From contig NZ_CP137734.1 in NCBI RefSeq assembly GCF_033406955.1, forward strand, positions 2,480,001 to 2,544,000: DNA of 64,000 bases, read 5' to 3'. Shown piece by piece: positions 1 to 9,509 of this stretch. The notes beneath the pieces are model-generated. The model was given only the letters and a program-made list of their open reading frames with translations, made no database searches and was not told the DNA's origin. Both the position numbers and the translations under genes were made by a program. This stretch comes from Streptomyces violaceoruber (lineage in GTDB: Bacteria > Actinomycetota > Actinomycetes > Streptomycetales > Streptomycetaceae). Within the stretch, counting starts at the first letter, position 1. Every line of letters starts with the position of its first letter.

Positions 1-840
1 GCGCTGGCACTTCGGACAGAAGTAGCTGGAGCGGTTCATCCACGGCCGGCGGCGCATCGGTGTGGCGCAGCGGCGGCAGGGCATGCCCTCGCGGCCGTAC
101 GCGTCGAGCGAGCGGTCGAAGTAGCCGGACTCGCCGTTGACGTTGACGTAGAGGCTGTCGAAGCTGGTGCCGCCGACGGCGAGGGCGGCGTTCATCACGT
201 CCCGGACGTGGCCGAGCAGTTCGGTGGTGCGGGGGCGGGTGAGGGTCGCGGTGGGGCGTTCGTAGTGGAGGCGGGCGCGCCAGAGGGCCTCGTCCGCGTA
301 GATGTTGCCGACGCCGCTGATCAGGGACTGGTCGAGCAGGGCCCGTTTGATCGTGGTGCGCTTGCGGCGCAGGGCGTGGTGGAACGCCTCGTCGTCGAAG
401 CGGGGGTCCAGCGGGTCGCGGGCGATGTGTGCGATGACGTCGGGCAGTCCGTCGGCGGACGTGTCGTGCAGGGAGAGGCCGCCGAAGGTGCGCTGGTCGA
501 CGAAGCGGAGTTCGGTGCCGAGGGCGTCGGCGAAGCGGACCCGGATGCGCAGGTGCTTCTCGGCGGGTGTCTCGTGCGGCTGGACCAGGAGCTGGCCGCT
601 CATGCCGAGATGGGCGAGGACGGCCTGGTCGGTGTCCTCGAGGGGCAGCCACAGGTACTTGCCGCGGCGGCTGGGCGTGCCGATGCGGTGGTCCTTCAGG
701 CGGTGGGCGAAGTCGTCGGGACCCGCGACATGGCGGCGCACCGCACGCGGGTGCAGTACCTCGACGTCGGCGACCGTTCGGTGGGCAGCCCAGCGCTCCA
801 GGCCGCGCCGTACGACCTCTACCTCGGGCAACTCGGGCAT
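1..840 (-). CDS. mutM: Formamidopyrimidine-DNA glycosylase (Fpg/MutM), 3' end cut by window
   Basis: Base-excision repair glycosylase/AP lyase that removes 8-oxoguanine and ring-opened purines. The ATG at 840 gives [15 protein letters not shown], so the catalytic Pro2/Glu3 motif is exposed after Met removal. A GRRGKYL segment carries the conserved Lys at about residue 61, the helix-two-turn-helix reads [14 protein letters not shown], and the C-terminal zinc finger (CRRC, then CPKCQR) runs into the window edge. The 280 codons visible are nearly the whole protein; only the last few residues and the stop are missing. A 20-bp hairpin separates it from rnc upstream, so it probably has its own promoter or low read-through. 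Confidence 0.95.
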   Translation of the reverse strand, partial: MPELPEVEVVRRGLERWAAHRTVADVEVLHPRAVRRHVAGPDDFAHRLKDHRIGTPSRRGKYLWLPLEDTDQAVLAHLGMSGQLLVQPHETPAEKHLRIRVRFADALGTELRFVDQRTFGGLSLHDTSADGLPDVIAHIARDPLDPRFDDEAFHHALRRKRTTIKRALLDQSLISGVGNIYADEALWRARLHYERPTATLTRPRTTELLGHVRDVMNAALAVGGTSFDSLYVNVNGESGYFDRSLDAYGREGMPCRRCATPMRRRPWMNRSSYFCPKCQR

Positions 841-890
841 GGCTTCCCCTCGGGCGGGCCGGCCCGGCGGTCTGGGCCGGTGGATGAGCG

Positions 891-936
891 ACGGTCCGAA
901 CGCCCGCCCCTTTGCCGGGGCGGGCGTTCGGACCGT
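891..936 (-). terminator. Perfect 20-bp hairpin downstream of rnc
   Basis: Arms 891-910 and 917-936 are exact reverse complements with a 6-nt loop, lying between the rnc stop and the mutM start. There is no U-tract, as is common for Streptomyces terminators. It may stop or process the rnc transcript. Confidence 0.75.
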
Positions 937-948
937 GCGGTGGACGGG

Positions 949-1779
949 TCAGGCGGAGGCGGACGCCTCGTCGGGGTCCGCGTCGACGGCGTCGGCCGTC
1001 GCCTTGGCGCGCTCGTCCGCCGCGGCCCGGATGGACCGCCACGCGGATTCCGCGGCCTGCTGCTCCGCCTCCTTCTTGCTGCGGCCGGTGCCGGTGCCGT
1101 ACGAGACGCCTCCGACGCGGGCGGCAGCAGTGAAGGTCTTCTCGTGGTCCGGGCCGGTCTCCGTGACCAGGTACTCGGGGACGCCGAGCCCTTCGGTCGC
1201 GGTGAGTTCCTGGAGGCTGGTCTTCCAGTCCAGGCCGGCACCGAGGTTGGAGGACTTCTCGATCAGCGGGTCGAACAGGCGGTGCACCAGTTCGGAGGCC
1301 GCGTCGAGGCCCTGGTCGAGATAGACCGCGCCGATCACCGCTTCGAGGGTGTCGGCGAGGATGGACGCCTTGTCCCGGCCGCCCGTGCCCTCTTCACCGC
1401 GGCCGAGCCGGATGAAGGAGCCGAGTTCGAGCCCGCGGCCCACCTCCGCCAGCGCACGCGAGTTGACCACCGCGGCCCGCAACTTGGCCAGCTGGCCTTC
1501 GGGCAGGTCGGGGTGGGTGCGGTACAGCGTGTCCGTGACGACGAGGCCGAGCACGGAGTCCCCGAGGAACTCCAGCCGCTCGTTCGTCGGCAGACCGCCG
1601 TTCTCGTACGCGTAGGAACGGTGGGTCAGTGCACGCACCAGAAGGGCGGACTCGAGCTGATAGCCGAGCCGCCCTTCCAGAAGCGTGTGGGACGAGGCCT
1701 GGGTGTCCGCCTTCTTCTTGGCGGGTGGGTCCGCCTTGGCGTCTTCCGCCTTCTTGGGGACTGACACAGTGCCTCTCAC
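949..1779 (-). CDS. rnc: Ribonuclease III (AbsB-type)
   Basis: Double-strand-specific endoribonuclease for rRNA and mRNA processing. In S. coelicolor this gene (absB) is a global regulator of antibiotic production. The RNase III signature [13 protein letters not shown] is at about residues 66-78, with a second acidic helix ([13 protein letters not shown]) near 150. A dsRNA-binding domain fills about 180-255 and ends in [19 protein letters not shown] at 1779 gives 276 aa, the length I recall for AbsB. GTG at 1767 has a better-placed GAGAGG and is an alternative. Only 7 nt separate it from the rpmF stop, so the two are probably cotranscribed. Confidence 0.96.
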   Translation of the reverse strand: MRGTVSVPKKAEDAKADPPAKKKADTQASSHTLLEGRLGYQLESALLVRALTHRSYAYENGGLPTNERLEFLGDSVLGLVVTDTLYRTHPDLPEGQLAKLRAAVVNSRALAEVGRGLELGSFIRLGRGEEGTGGRDKASILADTLEAVIGAVYLDQGLDAASELVHRLFDPLIEKSSNLGAGLDWKTSLQELTATEGLGVPEYLVTETGPDHEKTFTAAARVGGVSYGTGTGRSKKEAEQQAAESAWRSIRAAADERAKATADAVDADPDEASASA

Positions 1780-1786
1780 CAGCCGC

Positions 1787-1960
1787 TCAGACCTCGAGGA
1801 CCTGGCGCTTGTTGTAAGTGCCGCAAGCCGGGCACGCGATGTGCTGCAGCTTGGGCTCGTGGCAGCGCTCGCACGCAACCAGGGTGGGGACCGCAGCCTT
1901 CCACTGCGACCGGCGGTGGCGCGTGTTGCTGCGCGACATCTTCCGCTTCGGAACAGCCAC
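1787..1960 (-). CDS. rpmF: 50S ribosomal protein L32, zinc-binding form
   Basis: 57-aa L32 starting at GTG 1960 ([20 protein letters not shown]). Two CxxC pairs (C30/C33, C43/C46) make it the zinc-ribbon (C+) form used in zinc-replete cells; Streptomyces also keep Zur-controlled zinc-free paralogues elsewhere. It starts 2 nt after the DUF177 stop and is followed closely by rnc, the usual DUF177-rpmF-rnc operon. Confidence 0.97.
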   Translation of the reverse strand: MAVPKRKMSRSNTRHRRSQWKAAVPTLVACERCHEPKLQHIACPACGTYNKRQVLEV

Positions 1961-1962
1961 GG

Positions 1963-2616
1963 CTACTTCTCCTGCTTCTCGGCGGCGTCCGCGGAGTCTG
2001 CCCCGTCGCCGCTCATCTCGTCCTTCTCGCCGTCTCCGAGTGAACCGGCGAGTCCCTGCAATGCCGCCCAACGGATGTCGACGGCGTCGTGGTGGTGGTC
2101 CGGGTCGTCCGACAGGCGCACTCCGCACTGGGAGCACAGACCCCGGCAGTCTTCCTGGCACACCGGCTGCATCGGCAGTGCGAGCACCACCGCGTCGCGC
2201 AGCACGGGTTCGAGGCCGATCAGTCCGTCCTCGACGAAGAACCTGTCCTCGTCGTCCTCGGCGTCGTCGCCCGGTTCCGCCACGGGGCGGCCACGGTCGT
2301 CGGCGTCAGGGTACGAGAACAGCTCCTGGAAGTCCGCTTCGAGCTGCTGCTCCAGCGGCTCCAGACACCTTACGCACTCCCCCGCGGCCCTGGCACGGGC
2401 GGTGCCTGTGACGAGCACCCCTTCCATGACCGACTCGAGCCGGAGATCGAGCTCCACCGGGGCGCCTTCCGGCACTCCGATGACTCCCTGGAGACCGAAG
2501 TCCTTGGGAGCGTCGACCGTGCGGGTCAGGCGCTGGAGCGCACCGGGCCGCCGTCCCAGCTCGTGCGTGTCGAACACGAGGGGGTCGCGGTGGTCGAGGC
2601 GCGCGTTCAGAACCAT
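1963..2616 (-). CDS. DUF177/YceD-family protein
   Basis: 217-aa acidic protein of the YceD/DUF177 family, nearly always encoded just before rpmF and implicated in other bacteria in 23S rRNA accumulation. A CVRCL segment, a [13 protein letters not shown] cluster and an acidic '[12 protein letters not shown]'-type middle are visible. ATG 2616 ([11 protein letters not shown]) is preferred to the longer frame opening at 2691 because family similarity begins at the [19 protein letters not shown] segment. The tail is acidic, then Lys-rich. Confidence 0.88.
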   Translation of the reverse strand: MVLNARLDHRDPLVFDTHELGRRPGALQRLTRTVDAPKDFGLQGVIGVPEGAPVELDLRLESVMEGVLVTGTARARAAGECVRCLEPLEQQLEADFQELFSYPDADDRGRPVAEPGDDAEDDEDRFFVEDGLIGLEPVLRDAVVLALPMQPVCQEDCRGLCSQCGVRLSDDPDHHHDAVDIRWAALQGLAGSLGDGEKDEMSGDGADSADAAEKQEK

Positions 2617-2760
2617 TCCTGCTTTCGGTCTTCGTGGGTTGGGGGTGCCACCCTTCGGTGTTCCCGGGCAGCGGCGATCGCGGGCATACACGCGACCGAA
2701 GAGCCAGGATACTGGACCATTCGCTCTCGGCCCAATCCGGCCCGGCAGGCCCCCTCGCTC

Positions 2761-3900
2761 CTAGAGCCCGCGGCCCTGTTCGTACGCCCGCAGCTGCTCG
2801 GCGCTGATCATGCTGGTGTCGAAGAGGCTGGTCTCGTCGAGCGCCTGCGGATGGGCCTGCGGGGCGTGCGGGGGCTGCTGCGGCTGCGGGGGCTGGGCGT
2901 AGCCCTGCTGTGCGTCGTACGCCTGCTGCCCGCCGTCGTACTGGTAGGCGTACGGGTCGGCGCCCTGCTGCTGGTAGCCGTACGGGTCCGGTCCGCCGTC
3001 GTAGGTCTGCTGGTAGGCCGCGTAGGGATCGGGCTGCTGCTGGGAGGCGTAGCCGTACGCCGGTTCCTGGGACGGCATCTCGGGCACGGCCTGCGCCGGC
3101 ATCCGGGCCGCCACGGGCTGCTGCTCGCCGTACTGGGGCTGCCCCTGCTGCTCGGCGGGGGCGGGGGCGGAAGCCGGGGCGTCGGCGAGGCCCGCGAGGC
3201 CGGCGAGGTAGTCGGCGTCGCTGGAGTGCTGGACGGTGGTCATGTCGTCCGCGAGGGCGCCGAGATCGTCGGTGGCGATCCGGCCGTGCAGCTTCTGGCG
3301 GCCCCGGCCGACCGCGTCCAGGGTCTTGGCCAGCACGGCCTCGAAGGCACCGAGCTTGGTGTCGACGTAGGCGTCGGCGTCGCGGCGCAGGGTCTCCGGG
3401 TCGTGGCTGCGCTCGGGGGCGTCCTCGTCCTCGTAGCCGTTCTCGTCGAGGCCGGGTCCGGTGCCGAGGAGCTTCTCGCGGCCCCGGCCGACGGAGCCGA
3501 GGGTCTTGGTGAGCACGACCTCGAAGTTGGCGAGCTTGGAGTCGACGTAGTCGTCGGCCTCGGCGCGGACCTCCTCGGCCTCCTGGCGGGCCTCGGCGAG
3601 GATCCGGTCGGCCTCCGCCTGGGAACGGCGGGCGACCTCGGTGTCGGCGATCAGGGAGCCGCGCTCGGCGTGCGCGCCCTCGATGATCCGGTCGGCTTCC
3701 TGGCGGGCCTGCGCGACCATCTGCTCGCGGTCGCCGATCAGTTCCTGCGCCTGGGCGAGGGAACCGGGCAGCTCCGCGCGCAGCTCTTCCAGCATCGAGA
3801 GCAGTTCGGCGCGGTTGACCACGCACGAGGCCGACATGGGCATGGCGCGGGCGCCGGAGACCATCGCGGTGATCTCGTCGAGCTTGTTCTGCACGTCCAC
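2761..3900 (-). CDS. SepIVA/DivIVA-like coiled-coil protein
   Basis: 379 aa from GTG 3900. The first 60 residues resemble a DivIVA-type N-terminus, followed by about 100 residues of heptad-like Ala/Glu/Arg coiled coil (AEADRILAEARQEAEEVRAE). Two related YVDSKLANFEVVLTKTLGSV and YVDTKLGAFEAVLAKTLDAV blocks come next, each ending in VGRGR. From about 235 on the protein is a Gln/Tyr/Pro/Ala-rich disordered tail. Position beside DUF177-rnc matches mycobacterial SepIVA (septation/elongation). The function here is inferred from synteny and architecture; an ATP synthase b-like label would be misleading. Confidence 0.75.
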   Translation of the reverse strand: MDVQNKLDEITAMVSGARAMPMSASCVVNRAELLSMLEELRAELPGSLAQAQELIGDREQMVAQARQEADRIIEGAHAERGSLIADTEVARRSQAEADRILAEARQEAEEVRAEADDYVDSKLANFEVVLTKTLGSVGRGREKLLGTGPGLDENGYEDEDAPERSHDPETLRRDADAYVDTKLGAFEAVLAKTLDAVGRGRQKLHGRIATDDLGALADDMTTVQHSSDADYLAGLAGLADAPASAPAPAEQQGQPQYGEQQPVAARMPAQAVPEMPSQEPAYGYASQQQPDPYAAYQQTYDGGPDPYGYQQQGADPYAYQYDGGQQAYDAQQGYAQPPQPQQPPHAPQAHPQALDETSLFDTSMISAEQLRAYEQGRGL

Positions 3901-3961
3901 CGTGTGCTCGCCACTCTCTACAGCTGTGTTGGAGACGGACGGGACGACTGTACGACCCCGG

Positions 3962-3978
3962 GGTGTCCCGGGGACACC
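3962..3978 (-). terminator. Hairpin downstream of coaD
   Basis: GGTGTCCC at 3962-3969 pairs with GGGACACC at 3971-3978; flanking G/C can extend the stem. It lies between the coaD stop and the next leftward gene and has no T-run. Confidence 0.45.
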
Positions 3979-4033
3979 GGGTGACGGGTTGTCAGTCTCC
4001 GTGCGCTGCGGCGGTGGGCGGGCGACCGGGCGG

Positions 4034-4543
4034 TCAGCGGTTCCTCAGGCGCTCCGTGAGGGCTTCGAGGACCAGCGGCGGCACCAGGTGGGCGACGTCG
4101 CCGCCCCAGGTCGCGACCTCCTTGACCAGGGAGGACGACAGGAAGCTGTAGGTGGGGTTGGTGGGGATGAAGAGGGTCTCCACACCGGAGAGGCCGTTGT
4201 TCATCTGGGCCATCTGCAACTCGTAGTCGAAGTCGCTGACCGCCCGCAGGCCCTTGACGATGGCCGGGATCTCGCGCTGCTTGCAGAAGTCGACGAGCAG
4301 ACCGTGGAAGGACTCCACGCGGACGTTCCCGTACTCGGCGGTGACCCGGCGGATGAGGTCGATCCGCTCCTCGATCTCGAACAGGCCCTTCTTCGCCTGG
4401 TTGATCATCACGGCGACGTAGACCTCGTCGTACAGGCTGGAGGCCCGGGCGATGATGTCGAGGTGTCCGTTGGTGATCGGGTCGAACGACCCGGGACAGA
4501 CGGCACGGCGCACTTGAGTTCCCTCGCTCTCCGGTCCGGTCAT
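4034..4543 (-). CDS. coaD: Phosphopantetheine adenylyltransferase
   Basis: Penultimate step of coenzyme A synthesis: 4'-phosphopantetheine + ATP to dephospho-CoA. The nucleotidyltransferase T/HxGH motif reads GSFDPITNGHLD (about residues 18-29). The second signature reads TYSFLSSSLVKEVA near the C-terminus. The 169-aa length is standard. ATG 4543 overlaps the rsmD stop by 4 nt (ATGA), so translation is coupled, and rsmD-coaD is a common bacterial pair. Confidence 0.97.
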   Translation of the reverse strand: MTGPESEGTQVRRAVCPGSFDPITNGHLDIIARASSLYDEVYVAVMINQAKKGLFEIEERIDLIRRVTAEYGNVRVESFHGLLVDFCKQREIPAIVKGLRAVSDFDYELQMAQMNNGLSGVETLFIPTNPTYSFLSSSLVKEVATWGGDVAHLVPPLVLEALTERLRNR

Positions 4544-5127
4544 CGTGCGTCTTCGCACGTAGAGGCGGCGCGACCGTACCAAAACGTTCCCTCGCCGTAG
4601 CGACGGGCCCGGATGGCTTCGAAGCCGTGCGGCCAGCGGAATTCGCCGCCCCTGGTGCTGCGCTCCACGGTGACGAGCGCTTCCGTCCCGAGCCACCCCT
4701 CGGTACGGAGTGTGAGCAGGATCTCGCGAAGATCGTCGTCCGAGACGGCGTACGGCGGGTCCAGGAAGACCACGTCGTACGGCTCGGCGGGGGCCGGGGT
4801 GCGGATGATCTGTTCCGCTCTGCCCGCCCGGACCTCGGCGCCGGGCAGACCGAGGGAGTCGACGTTCGCCCGGACCGTGCGGGCGGCGCGGGCGTCGGCC
4901 TCCACGAGCAGGACGTGCCCGGCGCCGCGGGAGAGCGCCTCCAGGCCGACGGCGCCGGAACCCGCGTACAGGTCGAGGACGCGCTCGCCGTCCAGCGGGC
5001 CCCCGAGCAGGGACTGCCAGGTGGAGAACAGGCCCTCGCGCGCACGGTCGGAGGTGGGGCGGGTGCCGGTTCCCGGCGGGACGGCCAGTCGACGTCCGCC
5101 GGCCTTGCCGGCGATCACGCGGGTCAT
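4540..5127 (-). CDS. rsmD: 16S rRNA (guanine966-N2)-methyltransferase
   Basis: SAM-dependent methyltransferase of the RsmD family, modifying G966 of 16S rRNA. MTRVIAGKAGGRRL is the typical start. The SAM loop reads LDLYAGSGAVGLEAL at about 60-75, and the catalytic motif is VFLDPPYAV. ATG 5127 gives 195 aa and is preferred to the longer frame to 5232, whose extra residues do not resemble the family. It ends inside the coaD start codon. Confidence 0.94.
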   Translation of the reverse strand: MTRVIAGKAGGRRLAVPPGTGTRPTSDRAREGLFSTWQSLLGGPLDGERVLDLYAGSGAVGLEALSRGAGHVLLVEADARAARTVRANVDSLGLPGAEVRAGRAEQIIRTPAPAEPYDVVFLDPPYAVSDDDLREILLTLRTEGWLGTEALVTVERSTRGGEFRWPHGFEAIRARRYGEGTFWYGRAASTCEDAR

Positions 5128-5182
5128 TTCTGGGTCCTTGTCGGTGTGCTCGGGTGGACGGACGGTGTCCGTTGCCAGTGTC

Positions 5183-7411
5183 TCAGCCCTTCTCCAGGTA
5201 CTGCTCCCGCTCCTCGTCCAGCAGTGCCTCAAGGGCCGTGCGCAGCCCGGGCAGACCGGTCAGCTCCGGGTCGGCGGCGACGACGGCCGCCGCCTCCTGC
5301 CTCGCCTCCGCGATGATCTCCTCGTCCTCGATGACGGCGAGGACGCGCAGGGAGGTGCGGGCGCCGGACTGCGCCTGACCGAGGACGTCGCCCTCGCGGC
5401 GCTGTTCGAGGTCGATCCGGGAGAGCTCGAAGCCGTCGCGGGTGCTCGCGACCGCGTTCAGCCGCTGGCGGGCCGCGCTCGCCTCGGGCATCTCGCTGAC
5501 CAGCAGGCACAGGCCGGGGGCGGAGCCGCGCCCGACCCGGCCGCGCAGCTGGTGCAGCTGGGAGACGCCGAAGCGGTCGGCGTCCATGATCACCATCGCG
5601 GTGGCGTTGGGGACGTTCACGCCGACCTCGATGACGGTGGTGGCGACCAGGACGTCGGTCTCCCCGGCGGCGAAGCGGCGCATGACCGCGTCCTTGTCGT
5701 CGGGCTGCATCCTGCCGTGCAGGACCTCCACCCCGAGTCCCTGGAGCGGGCCCCTGGCGAGCTGCTCGGCGACATCGAGGACGGCGAGCGGCGGGCGCTT
5801 GTCGGCGTCGCCCTCCGGGGGCTGCTTGGACTGCTTGGCGCCCTTCCCGGGGTCGTCGTCCTCGTCGCCGATGCGGGGGCAGACGACGTAGGCCTGGTGG
5901 CCGTTCGAGACCTCCTCACGGACCCGTTCCCAGGCCCGGGCGAGGAAGTGGGGTTTGTCCGCGGCCGGGACGACATGGCTGGCGATCGGGGACCGCCCGG
6001 CCGGGAGCTGGTCGAGGACGGAGGTCTCCAGGTCGCCGAAGACGGTCATGGCGACCGTGCGCGGGATGGGCGTGGCGGTCATGACGAGCAGGTGCGGGGG
6101 CTGCTTCCCCTTGCCGCGCAGGGCGTCGCGCTGCTCCACGCCGAAGCGGTGCTGCTCGTCCACGACGACCAGGCCGAGGTCGTGGAACTGCACCTTGTCC
6201 TCGATCAGCGCGTGGGTGCCGATGACGATGCCCGCCTCGCCGGTGGCCAGGTCGAGCAGGGCGTGGCGGCGGGCGGCGGCGCCCATGGAGCCGGTGAGCA
6301 GCACCACCTTGGTGGCGTGCTCGGCGCCGCCCAGCATGCCGCCCTCGGCCAGCTCGCCCATCATCTCGACGACCGACCGGTGGTGCTGCTGGGCGAGCAC
6401 CTCGGTGGGCGCCAGCATCACGGCCTGCCCGCCCGAGTCGACGACGGCGAGCATGGCGCGCAGGGCGACCAGGGTCTTGCCGCTGCCCACCTCGCCCTGG
6501 AGCAGCCGGTGCATCGGGTGGTCGGTGGCGAGGTCGTCGAAGATCTCCCGGGAGACCTTCCGCTGGCCGTCGGTGAGGGTGAAGGGGAGCCGGTCGTCGA
6601 AGGCGGTGAGCAGCCCGTCGGCGCCGGGCTTCCTGGGGACGGCGGGGAGCTGGGACTCGGCGTGGCGGCGGCGGGCGAGGGCGACCTGGAGGACGAAGGC
6701 CTCGTCCCACTTCAGGCGGGCGCGGGCGTCCTCGATGTCGGCCTTGGTGTGCGGGCGGTGGATCTTGAGCAGGGCCTCGGGCAGGGAGACCAGGCCCCGG
6801 CCCTCGCGCAGGGAGCCGGGGAGCGGGTCGACGGCCTCCTGGGCGCTGGGCAGCACCGTCTGGATCGCCTTGGCGAGCTTCCAGGACTCCAGCTTCGCGG
6901 TGGCCGGATAGAGGGGGATGAGGGCACCCGCCCACGACTCGACGCTCTCGGCCGCCTCGCCTTCGTCGTCACCGCCGCGCAGCAACTCGTACGCCGGGTG
7001 GGCCAGTTGCAGTCGGCGGTTGAAGACGGAGACCTTGCCCGCGAACATCGCGCGGGTGCCCGGCAGGAGTTCCTTGTGGGGCTTGTGCACGCCGTTGCCG
7101 AAGAAGACCAGTTGGAGGCGGCCGCTGCCGTCCGTGATGGTCACTTCGAGACGCTGCCCCTTGCCGCGCGGGGCCTTCGAGGAGGCGAAGGTGTGCAGCC
7201 GGGCGTCGGCGACCTGGGCGACCACGGTGACGTGCTCGTCCATGGGCAGGTCGGCGAGGTGGGTGAGCTGACCGCGCTCCTCGTATCTCCTCGGATAGTG
7301 GTGGAGGAGGTCGCCGACGGTGTGCAGGCCGAGATGCTCGGCCATCACCTTCGCGGTGGCGGGGCCGAGCACCTTCTTCAGGGGTTCTTGCAGTGCGGGC
7401 ACGAGATCCAT
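5183..7411 (-). CDS. recG: ATP-dependent DNA helicase RecG
   Basis: 742-aa superfamily-2 helicase that remodels stalled forks and Holliday junctions. An OB-fold wedge domain occupies about 50-160, Walker A is GEVGSGKT, Walker B is DEQHRFG (the RecG form of the DExH box), motif III is TATPIP, and the C-terminal helicase domain carries QLRGRVGRG and EQRREGDVLG. ATG 7411 starts MDLVPALQEPLKKVLG. It is 55 nt upstream of rsmD and just downstream of the DAK gene, the order seen in many Gram-positives. Confidence 0.97.
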   Translation of the reverse strand: MDLVPALQEPLKKVLGPATAKVMAEHLGLHTVGDLLHHYPRRYEERGQLTHLADLPMDEHVTVVAQVADARLHTFASSKAPRGKGQRLEVTITDGSGRLQLVFFGNGVHKPHKELLPGTRAMFAGKVSVFNRRLQLAHPAYELLRGGDDEGEAAESVESWAGALIPLYPATAKLESWKLAKAIQTVLPSAQEAVDPLPGSLREGRGLVSLPEALLKIHRPHTKADIEDARARLKWDEAFVLQVALARRRHAESQLPAVPRKPGADGLLTAFDDRLPFTLTDGQRKVSREIFDDLATDHPMHRLLQGEVGSGKTLVALRAMLAVVDSGGQAVMLAPTEVLAQQHHRSVVEMMGELAEGGMLGGAEHATKVVLLTGSMGAAARRHALLDLATGEAGIVIGTHALIEDKVQFHDLGLVVVDEQHRFGVEQRDALRGKGKQPPHLLVMTATPIPRTVAMTVFGDLETSVLDQLPAGRSPIASHVVPAADKPHFLARAWERVREEVSNGHQAYVVCPRIGDEDDDPGKGAKQSKQPPEGDADKRPPLAVLDVAEQLARGPLQGLGVEVLHGRMQPDDKDAVMRRFAAGETDVLVATTVIEVGVNVPNATAMVIMDADRFGVSQLHQLRGRVGRGSAPGLCLLVSEMPEASAARQRLNAVASTRDGFELSRIDLEQRREGDVLGQAQSGARTSLRVLAVIEDEEIIAEARQEAAAVVAADPELTGLPGLRTALEALLDEEREQYLEKG

Positions 7412-7473
7412 TGCACACCACGCCACTGACAACGGCCCGGGGGGAGCGCCGCAACGGCCCCGTACTCCTGCGG

Positions 7474-9243
7474 CTACTCCACGCCGACCAGCAGCAGGGC
7501 GCCCTGTCGGCCGCCCCGGTAGACCACCGTGTCGACGGCGAGGTAGGCCTCCCGGACGCGGGCCTCCAGCCGGTCGGCGACGGCCCGCGGCGCCGCGTCG
7601 CCGAGGACCAGGGTGACCAGCTCGCCGCCGGCCGACAGCATGCGGTCCAGAACGGTCGCGGCGACCTGGGAGACGTCCGCGCCGATCACGGCCACGTCGC
7701 CGTCGATGAGGCCGAGCACGTCACCGGCCTGGCAGATGCCGGCCGTGGTCCAGGACTGGTGTTCGGCGACGGTGACCTCGGCGTGGCGGGTGGCGCCGGC
7801 CGCCGAGGTCATCGCCACCACGTCCTCGTCGAAGCGCCGCTCGGGCTCGTGCACGGCGAGCGCGGCGATGCCCTGGACCGCGGAGCGGGTCGGGATGAGG
7901 GCGACGCGGATGCCCTCGGTGCGGGCCTGCTCGGCCGCCGCGGCGGCGGTGTGGCGCAGCTCGGCGTCGTTGGGCAGCAGCACCACCTCGCGCGCGTGCG
8001 CCCGGCGGACGGCCTGGACCAGTTCGCCGCTCGCGGGCGGCTCCCCGGGACGCGCGAGCAGGGTGGTCGCACCGGCCTCGGCGTACAGCGCCGCCAGCCC
8101 CTCCCCAGGTACGACGGCCACCACGGCACGCTGGGCACGCTCCCGGGTCGGGCGTTCGGCCTTGGTGGTGTGCGCGTCGCCGTGCCCGAAGTGGGTGATG
8201 CGGATCCGGTAGGGCCGGCCGGCCTCGACACCGGCCTCCACGGCGGCGCCCGCGTCGTCGACGTGCACGTGGACGTTCCACAGTCCGTCGCCGCCGACCA
8301 CGACGAGCGAGTCCCCGAGGGCGTCGAGCCGCTGCCGCAGCCGGGCCACGGCCGCGTCCTCGGCCTCCAGGAGGTAGATCACCTCGAAGGCGGGACCGTT
8401 CTCCTCGGCCGCCGTCTCCGTGGCGCACTCCCCGGCGGGGGCGTGCGCGTCCGCGAGCCCCTCGCCGCCACGCTCCGCGCGCGCGTGCGGCACGGCGACC
8501 GGGCCGGGCACCCGGCCCGTGAACGTCTCCACCAGGGCCGCGAGGACCGTCACCAGGCCGTGGCCGCCCGCGTCGACCACTCCGGCGCGCTCCAGGGCGG
8601 GCAGCTGGCCCGGAGTGGCGGCGAGCGCCGCGCGGGCACCCTCGTAGGCGGCGCGGGCCACCTCGGCGCAGCCGCCCTCGGCCCCGTCGGCCGCGTCGGC
8701 GGCGGCCGAGGCGACGGTCAGGACGGTGCCCTCGACCGGGTGGGCGACGGCCTGCCGGGCGGACGCGGCGGCGTGCCGCAGGGCCCGACGCAGACCGGCA
8801 CCCTCGGCGCGCCCGGAATCGCCCCCCGCGGTGAGCACCTGGGCCATGCCGCGCAGCAGCTGCGCGAGGATCGTGCCGGAGTTGCCCCGCGCGCCGATCA
8901 GCGCGCCGTGCGCCATGGCACCGACGGCGTCGGCCAGCGAGGGGCCGTCGCCCGCCCCGGGCGGCGCCTGGCCCGCCGCCCCCGGCGACAAGCTCGCGCC
9001 CCCCGGCGACTCGCTCGCGCCCCGCGCACCCGCGTCCAGCTCGTGTGCCGCGAAGACGGCCTCCACGGCCGCGGCCGCCGACTCGACGGTCAGGTAGAGG
9101 TTCGTGCCGGTGTCCCCGTCGGCGACGGGATAGACGTTGATCGCGTCGATCTCCTCGCGCGCCCGGCCCAGCGCGCGCAGCGACAGACCGCACCAGGTAC
9201 GCACCGCCAGAGCGTCGAAGAACCTCTGCGGCACCTGCGCCAC
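7474..9243 (-). CDS. DAK/DhaL-domain protein, fatty-acid kinase FakA (YloV)-like
   Basis: 589 aa. The N-terminal DhaL ATP-binding domain has the metal-binding signature NVYPVADGDTGTN at about residues 35-47, a middle region follows, and a C-terminal domain (about 330-589) is of the FakA/YloV type. Relatives phosphorylate fatty acids held by DegV-like FakB proteins; that substrate is inferred. Two in-frame GTGs lie at 9243 and 9234. The first has GGGAGG 6 nt upstream and is chosen. It sits between recG and a divergent rpmB, the same neighbourhood as yloV in Bacillus. Confidence 0.82.
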   Translation of the reverse strand: MAQVPQRFFDALAVRTWCGLSLRALGRAREEIDAINVYPVADGDTGTNLYLTVESAAAAVEAVFAAHELDAGARGASESPGGASLSPGAAGQAPPGAGDGPSLADAVGAMAHGALIGARGNSGTILAQLLRGMAQVLTAGGDSGRAEGAGLRRALRHAAASARQAVAHPVEGTVLTVASAAADAADGAEGGCAEVARAAYEGARAALAATPGQLPALERAGVVDAGGHGLVTVLAALVETFTGRVPGPVAVPHARAERGGEGLADAHAPAGECATETAAEENGPAFEVIYLLEAEDAAVARLRQRLDALGDSLVVVGGDGLWNVHVHVDDAGAAVEAGVEAGRPYRIRITHFGHGDAHTTKAERPTRERAQRAVVAVVPGEGLAALYAEAGATTLLARPGEPPASGELVQAVRRAHAREVVLLPNDAELRHTAAAAAEQARTEGIRVALIPTRSAVQGIAALAVHEPERRFDEDVVAMTSAAGATRHAEVTVAEHQSWTTAGICQAGDVLGLIDGDVAVIGADVSQVAATVLDRMLSAGGELVTLVLGDAAPRAVADRLEARVREAYLAVDTVVYRGGRQGALLLVGVE

Positions 9244-9343
9244 CTGCGCCTCCCTGAGCTGCGGACGTGGCAGGCAGCGTAGACCTTGGGGGGGCCGCCC
9301 ACCGGAAGAGGGCCGGGACGGGGCCCTGAGCTGCCGTGGTAGT

Positions 9344-9378
9344 TTCGTTGTACGGGAGCAGCCGTTGTATGCTGCTCC
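9344..9378 (+). promoter_or_regulatory. rpmB promoter with inverted repeat over the -10
   Basis: A possible -35 TTCGTT (9344-9349) and -10 TATGCT (9368-9373) are spaced by 18 nt. The -10 overlaps an exact 8-bp inverted repeat, GGAGCAGC (9355-9362) and GCTGCTCC (9371-9378). This could be an operator or a hairpin at the 5' end of the message. Confidence 0.4.
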
Positions 9379-9452
9379 GGTTGCCCGATCCCGATCGGGC
9401 CATCCCCCTGGCACCGCCACTCAGATCCCGGACCGTTCGCGATTCCGAGACC

Positions 9453-9476
9453 TTGATCCCGGCATGCCGGGATCAA
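9453..9476 (+). promoter_or_regulatory. Perfect 24-nt palindrome in rpmB 5' leader
   Basis: TTGATCCCGG, CATG, CCGGGATCAA read as an exact palindrome ending 33 nt before the rpmB GTG. In RNA it forms a 10-bp stem with a tetraloop. It could be an autoregulatory leader structure; no protein partner can be named from sequence. Confidence 0.45.
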
Positions 9477-9509
9477 CCGTAAGTGCATCTGAAGTCTTTG
9501 GAGTGACCC

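Noticed and set aside
4613..7429. 938-codon plus-strand ORF opposite rsmD/recG
   Set aside because: Runs antisense across two well-conserved genes; no family features.
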